In this document: positions 9,276 through 17,507 of the stretch, piece after piece
Layout of the letters: every line of letters starts with the position of its first letter
Position numbering within the stretch: the stretch's first letter is position 1
DNA from: an uncultured Gammaproteobacteria bacterium
GTDB lineage: Bacteria > Pseudomonadota > Gammaproteobacteria > JAADHQ01
Assembly (NCBI GenBank): GCA_947258755.1
Contig: CAMYJO010000003.1
Location: forward strand, 1 to 50,870
Reading direction: 5' to 3'
DNA length: 50,870 nucleotides
The notes under the pieces: generated by a model
What the model was told of the DNA's origin: nothing
The model's input: only the letters and a program-made list of their open reading frames with translations
The model's database searches: none
Position numbers and translations under genes: made by a program

Positions 9276-9277
9276 TA

Positions 9278-9736
9278 TTATTTCCTGGTGTTGGCATGTT
9301 TGGTCAGAAAACGATCCAGCTCATTGGCAAAATTCATGCGGTCACGCTGGCTTAAACTCGCCGGCCCGCCGGTGACGACGCCAGAACCGCGCAGTTCTTC
9401 CATGAAATCGCGCATACCCAGACGTTGCTTGATATTGTCCTCACTATAAAATTCACCACGGGGATTCAATGCATGCGCCTGCTTCTCAATGACCTCTGAG
9501 GCCAGCGGTATATCCGCCGTAATCACCAGATCACCTGCCGACAGCCGCTGTACAATTTCATTATCGGCGACATCAAAACCCGCAGACACCCTGATCGACT
9601 TGATGAACCTGGAAGGCGGTGTATGCAATGGCTGATTGGCCACCAGGGTCGTCATCACCCCGGCGCGCTCAGCGGCCCGAAACAGGATTTCCTTGATGAC
9701 CTTGGGGCAGGCATCGGCATCGACCCATATCTGCAT
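9278..9736 (-). CDS. yaiI: YaiI/YqxD family protein (UPF0178, DUF188)
   Basis: 152-residue cytosolic protein of the DUF188 family, related to PIN-like/NYN nuclease folds. It begins with the family signature [18 protein letters not shown]. It continues with [24 protein letters not shown] and ends with the conserved [19 protein letters not shown]. Acidic residues D6 and D8 would be the metal ligands in a PIN-like site. The biological role is not established. First gene of the small minus-strand unit with DUF924. Confidence 0.93.
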   Translation of the reverse strand: MQIWVDADACPKVIKEILFRAAERAGVMTTLVANQPLHTPPSRFIKSIRVSAGFDVADNEIVQRLSAGDLVITADIPLASEVIEKQAHALNPRGEFYSEDNIKQRLGMRDFMEELRGSGVVTGGPASLSQRDRMNFANELDRFLTKHANTRK

Positions 9737-9801
9737 GATATCTCCACGTTAAAATAGTTAAAAATAGGCTAATTTAACATGATAATTAACTGAAAAACCA
9801 T

Positions 9802-9807
9802 TATAAT
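9802..9807 (+). promoter_or_regulatory. candidate -10 element for the DEAD-box helicase
   Basis: A perfect TATAAT lies 74 bases before the helicase ATG. No good -35 is present at 16-18 bases upstream, so it may depend on an activator or be fortuitous. If used, the transcript would have a leader of about 67 bases, which is common for cold-induced deaD genes. Confidence 0.35.
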
Positions 9808-9880
9808 GCCTCTTCCAGAGAATAGTCTCTCGATCGTTTTTCAGGGGTCATCTCCCCAACCCACCCACAGGTATTCATAA

Positions 9881-11686
9881 ATGACTGCAGATACATCAGT
9901 ATCGCCCACGTTTTCAGATTTAGATCTAGGCAAACCGGTGCTCAAGGCACTTGCCGACGTAGGCTACGAAACACCCTCCCCGATCCAGGCCCAGATGATC
10001 CCACATGTACTGGCCAACAAAGATGTACTGGGGCAGGCGCAAACAGGAACCGGTAAGACCGCTGCCTTTGCATTACCGATATTGGCGCGTATAGACATCA
10101 AGCAGAAACAACCACAGGTATTGGTACTGGCACCGACGCGCGAGCTCGCCATCCAGGTGGCCGAGGCCTTCCATCGCTATGCCACACACCTGAAGGGCTT
10201 TCATGTCCTGCCGGTTTATGGCGGACAAGACTATAGCGGCCAAATCCGCGCACTAAAGCGCGGTGTGCATGTGGTCGTGGGCACGCCCGGCCGGGTCATG
10301 GACCATATGCGTAAGGGCACGCTCAAGCTGGGCAATCTGAAAACCCTGGTGCTGGACGAAGCCGATGAAATGCTACGTATGGGCTTTATCGATGACGTTG
10401 AGTGGATTCTCGAGCAAACACCTGAGCAGCGCCAGATCGCACTATTTTCCGCCACCATGCCGGCGGTGATCAAGAAAATCGCAAAAAAACATTTGAAAAA
10501 TCCGGTCGAAGTCATTGTCAAAGAACGTACCACGACTGCCTCGACCATCAACCAGCGCTTCTGGCTGGTCAACCGCCTGCATAAACTGGACGCACTGACA
10601 CGCATACTCGAAAGCGAACACTTTGATGCGGTGATTATTTTTGTACGCACCAAGACTGCGACGGTCGAACTGGCGGAAAAACTTGAGGCACGTGGCTATG
10701 CCAGTGCCGCGCTGAACGGCGACATTGCACAGAAACAACGTGAAATGACCATCAATAAATTCAAATCCGGTAAATTGGATATTGTCGTCGCCACCGATGT
10801 CGCTGCCCGAGGACTGGATGTCGATAGAATCAGTCATGTTATCAATTACGATATCCCGCATGACACAGAGTCCTATGTCCATCGCATCGGCCGCACCGGT
10901 CGTGCCGGCCGCAGCGGTGAAGCCATCCTGTTTGTGGCACCTCGAGAACAACGCCTGTTACGCGCGATTGAGAAGGCAACCAGTCAGAAAATCGCACAGA
11001 TGGAGATGCCTTCCACCGAGCTCATCAACGACAAACGCATTGCGCGTTTCAACCAGCGTATTAGTGATGTGCTGGCCGAGGAAGGGCTTGAGTTCTATCA
11101 GCGTCTGTTGGAGCAATACCAGCATGAACATGATGTGCCCGCGCTGGAAATTGCCGCAGCACTGGCAAAGATGGCACAAGGTGACTCCCCGCTGTTACTG
11201 GAGAGCAGGCCAGAAAGAGAAAGTAAGCGCAAAGATAGCCACTTTGAAAAAACAAAGACATCGAATAAACCCCGCTCCACGTCTGCACCCCGCGCTGCGT
11301 CTGAACCTGAAGAAGGAATGCTACGATATCGCATCGAGGTTGGTCATGCACACAAAGTCCAGCCAGGTAATATCGTTGGCGCCATTGCCAACGAAGCCGG
11401 ACTGGATAGCCAGTACATTGGCCGCATCACTATTCATGATGACTACAGCACCGTCGATCTACCCGAGGGCATGCCGCGCGAAATATTCAAGGACCTGCAA
11501 AAAACCCGCGTCGCCGGTCAGGCCTTAAGAATATCGACGGAATCCGAGCAAAAACGAAAGCCTGCCAACAAGGGAAAACCTGCGGGCAAACAAAGAATAT
11601 CCGCTAAAACAGGCAAGGTTAAAAAACCGCGACATAAAAGCAAGACCACAGGCGCGAAAAACAAGCCAAGAAACAAGAAGAAATAA
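9881..11686 (+). CDS. deaD: ATP-dependent DEAD-box RNA helicase, DeaD/CsdA type
   Basis: 601-residue RNA helicase for ribosome assembly and mRNA turnover, especially in the cold. Motifs in order: Q motif (PSPIQAQMIP), Walker A AQTGTGKTA, PTRELA, TPGR, DEAD box VLDEADEML, SAT (FSATMP), then domain 2 with ATDVAARGLD and HRIGRTGRAGR. A DbpA-type RNA-binding domain follows at about residues 483-550 (YRIEVGHAHKVQPGNI, IGRITIHDDYSTVDLP). The last 50 residues are a lysine/arginine tail likely to bind RNA nonspecifically. This architecture is DeaD rather than RhlE, SrmB or DbpA. The gene stands alone and ends at a strong terminator. Confidence 0.95.
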   Translation: MTADTSVSPTFSDLDLGKPVLKALADVGYETPSPIQAQMIPHVLANKDVLGQAQTGTGKTAAFALPILARIDIKQKQPQVLVLAPTRELAIQVAEAFHRYATHLKGFHVLPVYGGQDYSGQIRALKRGVHVVVGTPGRVMDHMRKGTLKLGNLKTLVLDEADEMLRMGFIDDVEWILEQTPEQRQIALFSATMPAVIKKIAKKHLKNPVEVIVKERTTTASTINQRFWLVNRLHKLDALTRILESEHFDAVIIFVRTKTATVELAEKLEARGYASAALNGDIAQKQREMTINKFKSGKLDIVVATDVAARGLDVDRISHVINYDIPHDTESYVHRIGRTGRAGRSGEAILFVAPREQRLLRAIEKATSQKIAQMEMPSTELINDKRIARFNQRISDVLAEEGLEFYQRLLEQYQHEHDVPALEIAAALAKMAQGDSPLLLESRPERESKRKDSHFEKTKTSNKPRSTSAPRAASEPEEGMLRYRIEVGHAHKVQPGNIVGAIANEAGLDSQYIGRITIHDDYSTVDLPEGMPREIFKDLQKTRVAGQALRISTESEQKRKPANKGKPAGKQRISAKTGKVKKPRHKSKTTGAKNKPRNKKK

Positions 11687-11706
11687 CACGCTAATCTCAA
11701 TAAACA

Positions 11707-11730
11707 AAAACGGCCCTGAAGGGCCGTTTT
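11707..11730. terminator. bidirectional rho-independent terminator
   Basis: A 10-base perfect stem (AAAACGGCCC / GGGCCGTTTT) closes on a TGAA loop, with A and T runs on both sides. It lies between the convergent deaD and ComEA-like genes and could stop both. Confidence 0.9.
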
Positions 11731-11745
11731 CTGCTTACTGTCAAT

Positions 11746-12369
11746 TTATTTTTTATCTTTCTTGGATTTACCAGATTTTTTCTTTTTACTATCCTTTTTC
11801 GACTTATCTTTTTTTGACTTTTTCTTCTTACTATCTTTTTTAGATTTCTTGGCCTTTTTCTCTTTACTGTCTTTGTCTGATTTCTTGCTCTTCTTTTTAG
11901 TGTCCTTTTTCTTGGACTTTTTCGATTTTTCCTTTTTTACTTTACCTTGTTTTTCTTTCGAGGTTTTCTCTGACTTCTTGCTCTTTTTACTGGCCTTGTC
12001 TTTTTTTCTGTCTACAGGCGAAGTCTTGTTTTCATCGTTCAGCGCCGAGCGCTCACTGCTTCTGGCCGTAGCCCTGGTCAGACCCTTTGTTGTTGACAGG
12101 TTGTTCCTGTTGCGCTTATACAGCTCTTCACCAATACCGGGTACATTTTGTAACTCTTTCGCGCTTTTAAATGCACCATGTTTTTTTCGATAATCAACAA
12201 TGGCCTTGGCCTTTACCGGACCAATGCCAGATAAATTCTGTTGCAGTGCCTCGGTATTGGCCTTGTTAATATTGACCGTTTCCGCCAGTACATTCAACGG
12301 TGAAAAATTAACGATCAACATCAGGATAAGAATGAGGGAGGAAGGAATGCTTTTATAATGTAAATTCAT
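11746..12369 (-). CDS. secreted ComEA-like helix-hairpin-helix protein with lysine-rich tail
   Basis: 207 residues. The ATG at 12369 (GGAG nine bases upstream) begins a signal peptide ending near VLAETVN. A ComEA-type DNA-binding region follows with two helix-hairpin-helix motifs (LSGIGPVKAKAIVDYRKKHG and LQNVPGIGEELYKRN, about residues 45-90). After a short linker, roughly the last 85 residues are almost only lysine, serine and aspartate/glutamate, in repeats such as SKKSKK and KKDSKKKK. ComEA proteins bind incoming DNA in the periplasm during transformation, usually without such a tail. The tail recalls histone H1-like proteins and should add strong nonspecific nucleic-acid or peptidoglycan affinity. 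A longer ATG at 12384 is less likely because it would contain the ribosome-binding site. Confidence 0.82.
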   Translation of the reverse strand: MNLHYKSIPSSLILILMLIVNFSPLNVLAETVNINKANTEALQQNLSGIGPVKAKAIVDYRKKHGAFKSAKELQNVPGIGEELYKRNRNNLSTTKGLTRATARSSERSALNDENKTSPVDRKKDKASKKSKKSEKTSKEKQGKVKKEKSKKSKKKDTKKKSKKSDKDSKEKKAKKSKKDSKKKKSKKDKSKKDSKKKKSGKSKKDKK

Positions 12370-12673
12370 CTGAACACGCTCCATTTTATTACCGTAAACA
12401 GCCTTTGGCTATCGTAAGTGTCAGCGCATTATAGATATAACCGACTACACAGGCTATAAAGCAGGCATAGAATTCACATGCATTTTACAATTCATTTAGA
12501 GCAAATATAAGCTGAGTGGTAGCCGTACAAGGATTAAGACTTGTTTACAAATAAGACAGTAACTACCTGATAAAGTAATGGAGAGGGTTTTTCATCACGC
12601 GCAAGGAAACCAGGGCACAACAAGCTTCACATATAACAACGCGGCCGCCTTATGATGGCTCTTCTGCTCGCCG
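12370..12673. other. intergenic region without a clear gene
   Basis: About 300 bases upstream of the ComEA-like gene and downstream of the protease gene start region. On the minus strand TATAAT (12433-12428) may be the -10 of the ComEA-like gene, without a good -35. A 25-codon open frame at 12578-12655 lacks a ribosome-binding site. Nothing else is recognisable. Confidence 0.4.
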
Positions 12674-13978
12674 TTAATTGCTTTCCGCCAGCACAATCAT
12701 CACTGACTTCTGAATACGCGCAGCCAGACCTTCAAGATTGTCATTTTGATTGGAGAGCTCTATCAGCGATTGTTCACGTTGCGGTAATTTGCTTATCAGT
12801 GCTTTAAGCACATCCACCTTCAGGGCATAACTGATATTGGCTAATAATGTAGTAGCGCCGGTACTGTCATTGGTCGTACCCAGCATTGAGGTGACGATGC
12901 CTACAACTTCACCCTTCATATTCAGTAAAGGGCCACCACTATTACCGGGCTGCACCGGCACCGATATCTGATAATTCTCTTTATTACCACGCAAGCCGCG
13001 CACCGAACTGATAATACCATCCGTCAATTTCGGCGTTTTGCCCATAATGTCTATGCGTGGATAGCCAATCGTAAATACACTGGCACCCAAGCGCGCATGA
13101 TTTCCCGATAAGGGTAACGCCGGTGGCAGCTTATTCAATTCAGTGACTGACAACAAGGCGAGATCATTTTGCTCGTCGCGTAACACGACCTGTGCATGGA
13201 TACTGTCACCATCGGTATTGATCAAGGTGACTTCGGTACTGCCGGCAACCACATGATTATTGGTCACAGCATAGCCATTCGCCACTGGCCATGCGGTCCC
13301 GGATGACTTGTTGGCAAAGACGTCGGTAGGCAGTTCACTTTCTGCCTGTGGTGTGAAAGTAGTCAGTTTGGTTTGCAGTTCCACTGCGCGCGAATGTTCC
13401 GGTGATATTTGCTTGATCGCCTGCAGTGATTCACGCGATTTTTCCAGGTTGCCTTCTTCCATAAATGACAGCCCGGCCTGATAGAACCATTTGACGGCAT
13501 CGTTATATTGAATCGGTATGCGTTTACCTTCAGCATACAATACGCCAAGATTATATTGTGCTATCGCCAGGCCCTGTTGCGCTGACTGCTGAAGCCAATG
13601 TATGCCCTGGTTGGTATTCTGCTTTACACCTCTGCCTTGCAGATACATTTGGCCGAGATTGAACTGGGCGGAGACATGACCTAGTTTGGCCGCACGCAGA
13701 TACCAGGCTGCTGCGATTTCAGTATTGACTTCAACACCGTTGCCATAGTCATACATAATACCGAGGTTAATCTGTGCATCTGCATTGCCTTGCTCGGCCA
13801 GTGGTAGCCAGATTTTCAGGGCCTCAGCAAAGCGACCCTGATCATAGGCCTGCCAACCCAAAATAAATCCTTGTTCCGGCGATGCTACTGGCTTCGCCTG
13901 GATACAGACCGGCATCATCAACGCCATCCATAAAGCAGGCGCTAGCGATAATCGTCTGATGTCAGTTATAAAGCTCAT
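12674..13978 (-). CDS. secreted trypsin-like serine protease with Sel1 repeats
   Basis: 434 residues. An N-terminal signal peptide (hydrophobic core LAPALWMALMMPVCIQA) is followed by about four Sel1/TPR-like repeats, residues 35-170 (for example AEQGNADAQINLGIMYDYG and AKLGHVSAQFNLGQMYLQG). A DegP-like S1C protease domain then spans about 215-400. The catalytic triad is visible: histidine in VTNNHVV, aspartate in NDLALLSV and serine in PGNSGGPLL. No PDZ domain follows, unlike DegP or DegS. Export to the periplasm is expected. The Sel1 repeats probably recruit a partner or substrate. The gene is monocistronic; the ATG at 13978 gives a good signal peptide. Confidence 0.88.
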   Translation of the reverse strand: MSFITDIRRLSLAPALWMALMMPVCIQAKPVASPEQGFILGWQAYDQGRFAEALKIWLPLAEQGNADAQINLGIMYDYGNGVEVNTEIAAAWYLRAAKLGHVSAQFNLGQMYLQGRGVKQNTNQGIHWLQQSAQQGLAIAQYNLGVLYAEGKRIPIQYNDAVKWFYQAGLSFMEEGNLEKSRESLQAIKQISPEHSRAVELQTKLTTFTPQAESELPTDVFANKSSGTAWPVANGYAVTNNHVVAGSTEVTLINTDGDSIHAQVVLRDEQNDLALLSVTELNKLPPALPLSGNHARLGASVFTIGYPRIDIMGKTPKLTDGIISSVRGLRGNKENYQISVPVQPGNSGGPLLNMKGEVVGIVTSMLGTTNDSTGATTLLANISYALKVDVLKALISKLPQREQSLIELSNQNDNLEGLAARIQKSVMIVLAESN

Positions 13979-14210
13979 ACTAAATACCTCAATATTATTA
14001 CGTATATATATTTTTCATCTACGTATTGGTACTTACTATGGAGATCGGCTGATGACGGCGCTGGCTTTAACAATCAGTTCACAATTAGCACGAATGACAT
14101 AGCCTGCGCATCTAGTAAATATAGATTTAAACTGAGAAAATATCCTTATATTATTGTTTTTATTGTTATTTATGTTTTCTGTTGTTCGTAGGGGGAAATT
14201 CAAGACAATA
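13979..14210. other. AT-rich intergenic region
   Basis: Region upstream of the minus-strand protease gene. It is AT-rich, with a TACGTAT-type repeat (near 13999 and 14020) that may belong to the promoter. I see no gene. Confidence 0.3.
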
Positions 14211-14245
14211 AAAAAGGGAGGGTAAGTCTGCGACCTATCCCTCCC
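14211..14245 (-). terminator. rho-independent terminator of the peptidoglycan-binding lipoprotein gene
   Basis: Read on the minus strand, GGGAGGG (14245-14239) pairs with CCCTCCC (14222-14216) across a 16-base loop and is followed directly by a T run. It starts 33 bases after the stop of the lipoprotein gene. Confidence 0.8.
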
Positions 14246-14277
14246 AATTGCTACTGGAGAAGTACTTCTAAATGGAC

Positions 14278-15441
14278 TTAGTTAGCCAATTTAACACCTA
14301 AAGAACTCAGTGTTTCCATGGTCAGTCCACCTGTGCTCAGCCCCTTGGCACGTTGGTAGGCCTTAGTTGCTGACAGGGTCTGTGAACCGATAACGCCATC
14401 CAGAGGGCCTGGGTTATAACCGGCAGCCTTCAGGGATTTCTGTACACGCAGTCCAACCTGTTGATTCATGTTGGTCTTACACAGAACCGGTGCCCATTGC
14501 ATCTTCTCATCAGAGACCTTGATGCGCTTGGTGATAGTCGTGTATTCAGCCTTGACTGGAATAGCAGTAGTCTTGGCAGGTTCTACCAGTTTGCGAGCCT
14601 TGATGGTTTTGTACTCAGCCGGTACAGGAATAGATCGAGTAGTCGCAGGTGTTTTCACGACACGTTTCTTGACTGTTTTATACTGAGCAGGAATTGTGAT
14701 GGTCTTGGTAGTAGCCTTGTTGACCAGAACGCGCTTGGCAACAGTCTTATAGGTTGCAGGCACGGTAACCAGACACATGATGTCGCCCGTAGCTGAATCG
14801 ATCTTGGTAATAGGGCCAGAACCTTTCTTCCACACGGTATGCTCAGGCTTATCAAGGATCTTCTCATATTCAGTCTTGTAAACAGGTGCTATAGCTTCGA
14901 TACGCTCACTGGCAGGAGACACCAGCACTTTTTCGGTAACCCAAGCATAAGTGGCAGGAACAACCTGGATACGCTCAGATGCTTCCTTGACCAAGACACG
15001 CTCAGTCCCCATTTCATAACGTGCAGGGATGACTTGTAAACGCTCGGAAGCGTCCTTTTTCAGTACGGTCATTGTTTCTGTCTTGTATTTTGCTGGAGAG
15101 AATACGCGTGCATAACATTCACCGGCCTTGGCATTAGGTGGCAACAATTCGGAACCAATGCCTGTAGGGGCGCTGGATTGATGTGATGCAGCCATTGACA
15201 TGGACTCACGCTCCTGCTCAAGACGGCTGCGCGCAGCCCTTTCTTCCTGCAAGCTTGATTCCAGAGAAGAGATCTTCTGATCTCGCTCACCAATCAGCAT
15301 GTCGGTCTTGGCAGCCGTACTAGTGGTTGCGCTGGTACTGGCCGTCTTGTTCTGTTGCATAGTACTACAGCCACTCATGACCAATGCTGATATCATTACT
15401 GGCAGGGCCAGCTTTTTAACAGTAAATAGATTGTTTTTCAT
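14278..15441 (-). CDS. lipoprotein with eight ~23-residue repeats and a C-terminal peptidoglycan-binding domain
   Basis: 387 residues from the ATG at 15441, which is preceded by AGGTGAG. A lipoprotein signal with lipobox VMSGC is followed by a serine/threonine-rich and coiled segment (residues ~30-90). Then come about eight tandem units of the form PAxYKTVxKRVLVxxAxxxxIxV (for example PAQYKTVKKRVVKTPATTR and PATYKTVAKRVLVNKATTK). A short insert with a cysteine (DIMCLV) interrupts units 4 and 5. The C-terminal 65 residues form a PG_binding_1 domain (LRVQKSLKAAGYNPGPLDG). The likely role is outer-membrane-to-murein tethering. The repeats probably form a beta-rich rod; their function is unknown. 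It is monocistronic, with its own terminator. Confidence 0.85.
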   Translation of the reverse strand: MKNNLFTVKKLALPVMISALVMSGCSTMQQNKTASTSATTSTAAKTDMLIGERDQKISSLESSLQEERAARSRLEQERESMSMAASHQSSAPTGIGSELLPPNAKAGECYARVFSPAKYKTETMTVLKKDASERLQVIPARYEMGTERVLVKEASERIQVVPATYAWVTEKVLVSPASERIEAIAPVYKTEYEKILDKPEHTVWKKGSGPITKIDSATGDIMCLVTVPATYKTVAKRVLVNKATTKTITIPAQYKTVKKRVVKTPATTRSIPVPAEYKTIKARKLVEPAKTTAIPVKAEYTTITKRIKVSDEKMQWAPVLCKTNMNQQVGLRVQKSLKAAGYNPGPLDGVIGSQTLSATKAYQRAKGLSTGGLTMETLSSLGVKLAN

Positions 15442-15510
15442 TTGACTCACCTTTTAATTTAATAGATCACTAATAGCTGACGTTGCAAATTCAGCCGCTT
15501 TTAAAAACTA

Positions 15511-16296
15511 CTACTTTGTTGCTGATACCATGTATGCGACGGCCGCCTTAACTTCGTCATCTGACAGTGCCGCAAAACCGCCCTTCGCAGGCATATAGCC
15601 CTTAGAACCCTGGTAACCCTTGACCGCATGGTCAACCATTACATCCATACCTTGTGCCTTACGCTCACCCCAGCTGCTATCGTCCAGCTTTGGTGCACCT
15701 GCAGCACCCGAGGCATGACAGACAGTGCACTTGCTGGAATAGACCGCCTTGCCGGCTTCCAGATCCACCGCTGGTGCCTCGGCGCTCGTGCTAGCCGCAC
15801 CTGTTACGGCTGCACCAGCAGATGAATCAGCCAGCATACTTCCGGCTTTTTCCTTTACTGTGTCTACCGCTGAGGTTGATCCCGCAGGGGCAGTTTCAGG
15901 GACTACGCTTTCAGGCGTTGTAGTTGGCATCATATCTGCGGCTTTTTCTTTCACAGTATCGACGGCATCTGATACACCTTCTTTTGCTTTTTCAACCACG
16001 CCTTCTGTTGTTTCTTCAACTTTCTCCATAACCGTGGTGCTGCCTTTCTTAACGAAAGACGATGCTTCCTCGGCTGCAGACTTGGCTTTTTCGGTACCTT
16101 CTTCAATAAGCTCTTTACCCTCTTCCATGACATTTTCAGCTGTCTTGGCCGTGCTGTCTTTCATCTCAGTAACGACATTGGAAGCCTTATCAACCATCGA
16201 CTCAGCCGCACTCTTCGCCGCATCATCGTCAGACTTACTACATGCAGCAGACAGGACGGCAATCATGCTTAAGGATAAAATCATATTCGTTTTCAT
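15511..16296 (-). CDS. c5-type cytochrome c lipoprotein with long amphipathic-repeat spacer
   Basis: 261 residues from the ATG at 16296 (GGAGAG upstream). The N-terminus is a lipoprotein signal ending LSAAC. Residues ~25-170 are a charged, alanine-rich helical region in near-11-residue periods (AKSAAEEASSFVKKG, and AVDTVKEKA twice), like LEA or apolipoprotein repeats. The last 85 residues are a class I cytochrome c with heme motif CTVCH, the family's KLDDSSWGER segment and an axial methionine in GYMPAKGG. The domain resembles cytochrome c5. It should be an envelope-anchored, one-heme electron carrier held away from the membrane by the spacer. No oxidase or reductase genes are adjacent, so its redox partner is unknown. 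Confidence 0.87.
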   Translation of the reverse strand: MKTNMILSLSMIAVLSAACSKSDDDAAKSAAESMVDKASNVVTEMKDSTAKTAENVMEEGKELIEEGTEKAKSAAEEASSFVKKGSTTVMEKVEETTEGVVEKAKEGVSDAVDTVKEKAADMMPTTTPESVVPETAPAGSTSAVDTVKEKAGSMLADSSAGAAVTGAASTSAEAPAVDLEAGKAVYSSKCTVCHASGAAGAPKLDDSSWGERKAQGMDVMVDHAVKGYQGSKGYMPAKGGFAALSDDEVKAAVAYMVSATK

Positions 16297-16437
16297 TTTT
16301 AACTCTCCGATTAGCTTTTTATAGTTTAATACCAACTATCAATTCGGCAGCGCCCATAATAGTCAGCTTAATTCTTAATTATAGCTGATTTACATCAATC
16401 TTTAATAAATACTGCAACAAAACTGAATACTCTGTAA

Positions 16438-16848
16438 CTAATAACTCACCTTCGGATCCAGACTCTTGGCCTGCTCTACCCAGGACTGAATACTTTTCAG
16501 GCTCGGAGTCTGCCTAACCAATTTCTTTGCAGCATTAATTTCCTTGACCTTATCTGCGAGGTTTTCCGCATTTCGATTTCTCAGTTCCTTGACGGTATCT
16601 ACACCGGCCGCTTCCAGTAATTCCGAATACTGGGTAGAAATACCCGAGATACGACAAAGATCACACAGGTTTACCCATTTAAGGATTCGCGAATCGTCGA
16701 TACCCGTTTTCTCTGCCAGCGTCTTACGCCCTTTCGTAGTACAACCCTGGTCAAGTAATTTATTAGGATTGCTTATGCCCTGGTTACGCAATAATTCGCC
16801 AAACTTGGGACCAATACCTTCAATATCTTCTATTTTCATTGACATCAT
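16438..16848 (-). CDS. DUF4332 helix-hairpin-helix protein
   Basis: 136 residues, with no signal peptide. The N-terminal IEDIEGIGPKFGELLRNQGI is a helix-hairpin-helix of the DUF4332 type. The motif recurs as CRISGISTQYSELLEAAGVDTVKELRNR, giving two tandem pairs. DUF4332 proteins are small and of unknown function; the motif suggests DNA or protein binding. Three nearby ATG codons (16848, 16845, 16839) follow a GGAGAA; 16845 has the best spacing. Cysteines cluster in LCDLC. The gene lies between two envelope-type genes on the same strand but is not tightly linked to either. Confidence 0.8.
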   Translation of the reverse strand: MMSMKIEDIEGIGPKFGELLRNQGISNPNKLLDQGCTTKGRKTLAEKTGIDDSRILKWVNLCDLCRISGISTQYSELLEAAGVDTVKELRNRNAENLADKVKEINAAKKLVRQTPSLKSIQSWVEQAKSLDPKVSY

Positions 16849-16915
16849 TATTCTCCTGGCAGTGTGATATTTTCGTCTTTAATTGTTATTCGCACTAGCG
16901 TCATTTTTTAAAATA

Positions 16916-17239
16916 TTAGAAATGCTTATAGCCACTCAACACCTCACCCATCCTATTACCGCCAAGTTGGCTGAATATGTTGGGCAAAAGATAATTCATA
17001 CCACTTTGAATCAACTTATTATCTACACCTACTGTAAAAGCGATAGCAGCCAAATCCATGCTATCGAGAATCGTATTGGCGTCTGTAATACCGTCATTCT
17101 TATCAAATACGGCAATAATCTTGCTACTAGCCTCGGGCAGGAACCTTTGCGCCTGTTCCTCGCTAAAACCCCGGCCGATCAGTCCTGAGATCAATAGCCC
17201 AGCTGTTTTGTCACCAATAATCGATTGTACTGAATTCAT
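16916..17239 (-). CDS. unknown 107-residue protein
   Basis: From the ATG at 17239, with AGGAG seven bases upstream, the protein has 107 residues; the longer in-frame extension to 17383 lacks a ribosome-binding site and looks non-coding. It is helical and glycine/leucine-rich (TAGLLISGLIGRGFSEEQAQ, NYLLPNIFSQLGGNRMGEVL) with no cysteines or clear membrane helix. A DFxKNDG-like acidic turn (FDKNDGITD) resembles a calcium-binding loop, though it is not a full EF-hand. I do not recognise a family. It is divergent from yjgR. Confidence 0.6.
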   Translation of the reverse strand: MNSVQSIIGDKTAGLLISGLIGRGFSEEQAQRFLPEASSKIIAVFDKNDGITDANTILDSMDLAAIAFTVGVDNKLIQSGMNYLLPNIFSQLGGNRMGEVLSGYKHF

Positions 17240-17507
17240 CCAACATCTCCTGCCAGCCTTAAATCCTGTCCGTGCAGCTGTCTGTCTGTACATTTGATGA
17301 GTATTGTAGGCCTGTCGGTGATGAAAACAATGCTCAACACAAACATTTAACAATTTTTTTATAACTGTTAATATTTGTAACATTTACGTCATTCCAGAAT
17401 GAATGCTTAACTACATCAATTACAATAATTATCTGTATAGTAGGGTAAAATTGGCACCAGGAACCAGGCCCATCAGACCATACCTACCGACCCATAGGAG
17501 TAAAGAC

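Noticed and set aside
11762-12193. Long plus-strand open frame rich in phenylalanine, leucine and serine, like a membrane protein
   Set aside because: It is the exact antisense of the lysine-rich tail of the ComEA-like gene; AAG/AAA codons read as CTT/TTT in reverse.
12578-12655. 25-codon open frame in the gap before the protease gene
   Set aside because: No ribosome-binding site and no recognisable pattern.
15749-16324. Plus-strand open frame of about 190 codons, rich in serine and alanine
   Set aside because: It is antisense to the cytochrome lipoprotein, whose heme motif, lipobox and ribosome-binding site make the minus strand the real gene.
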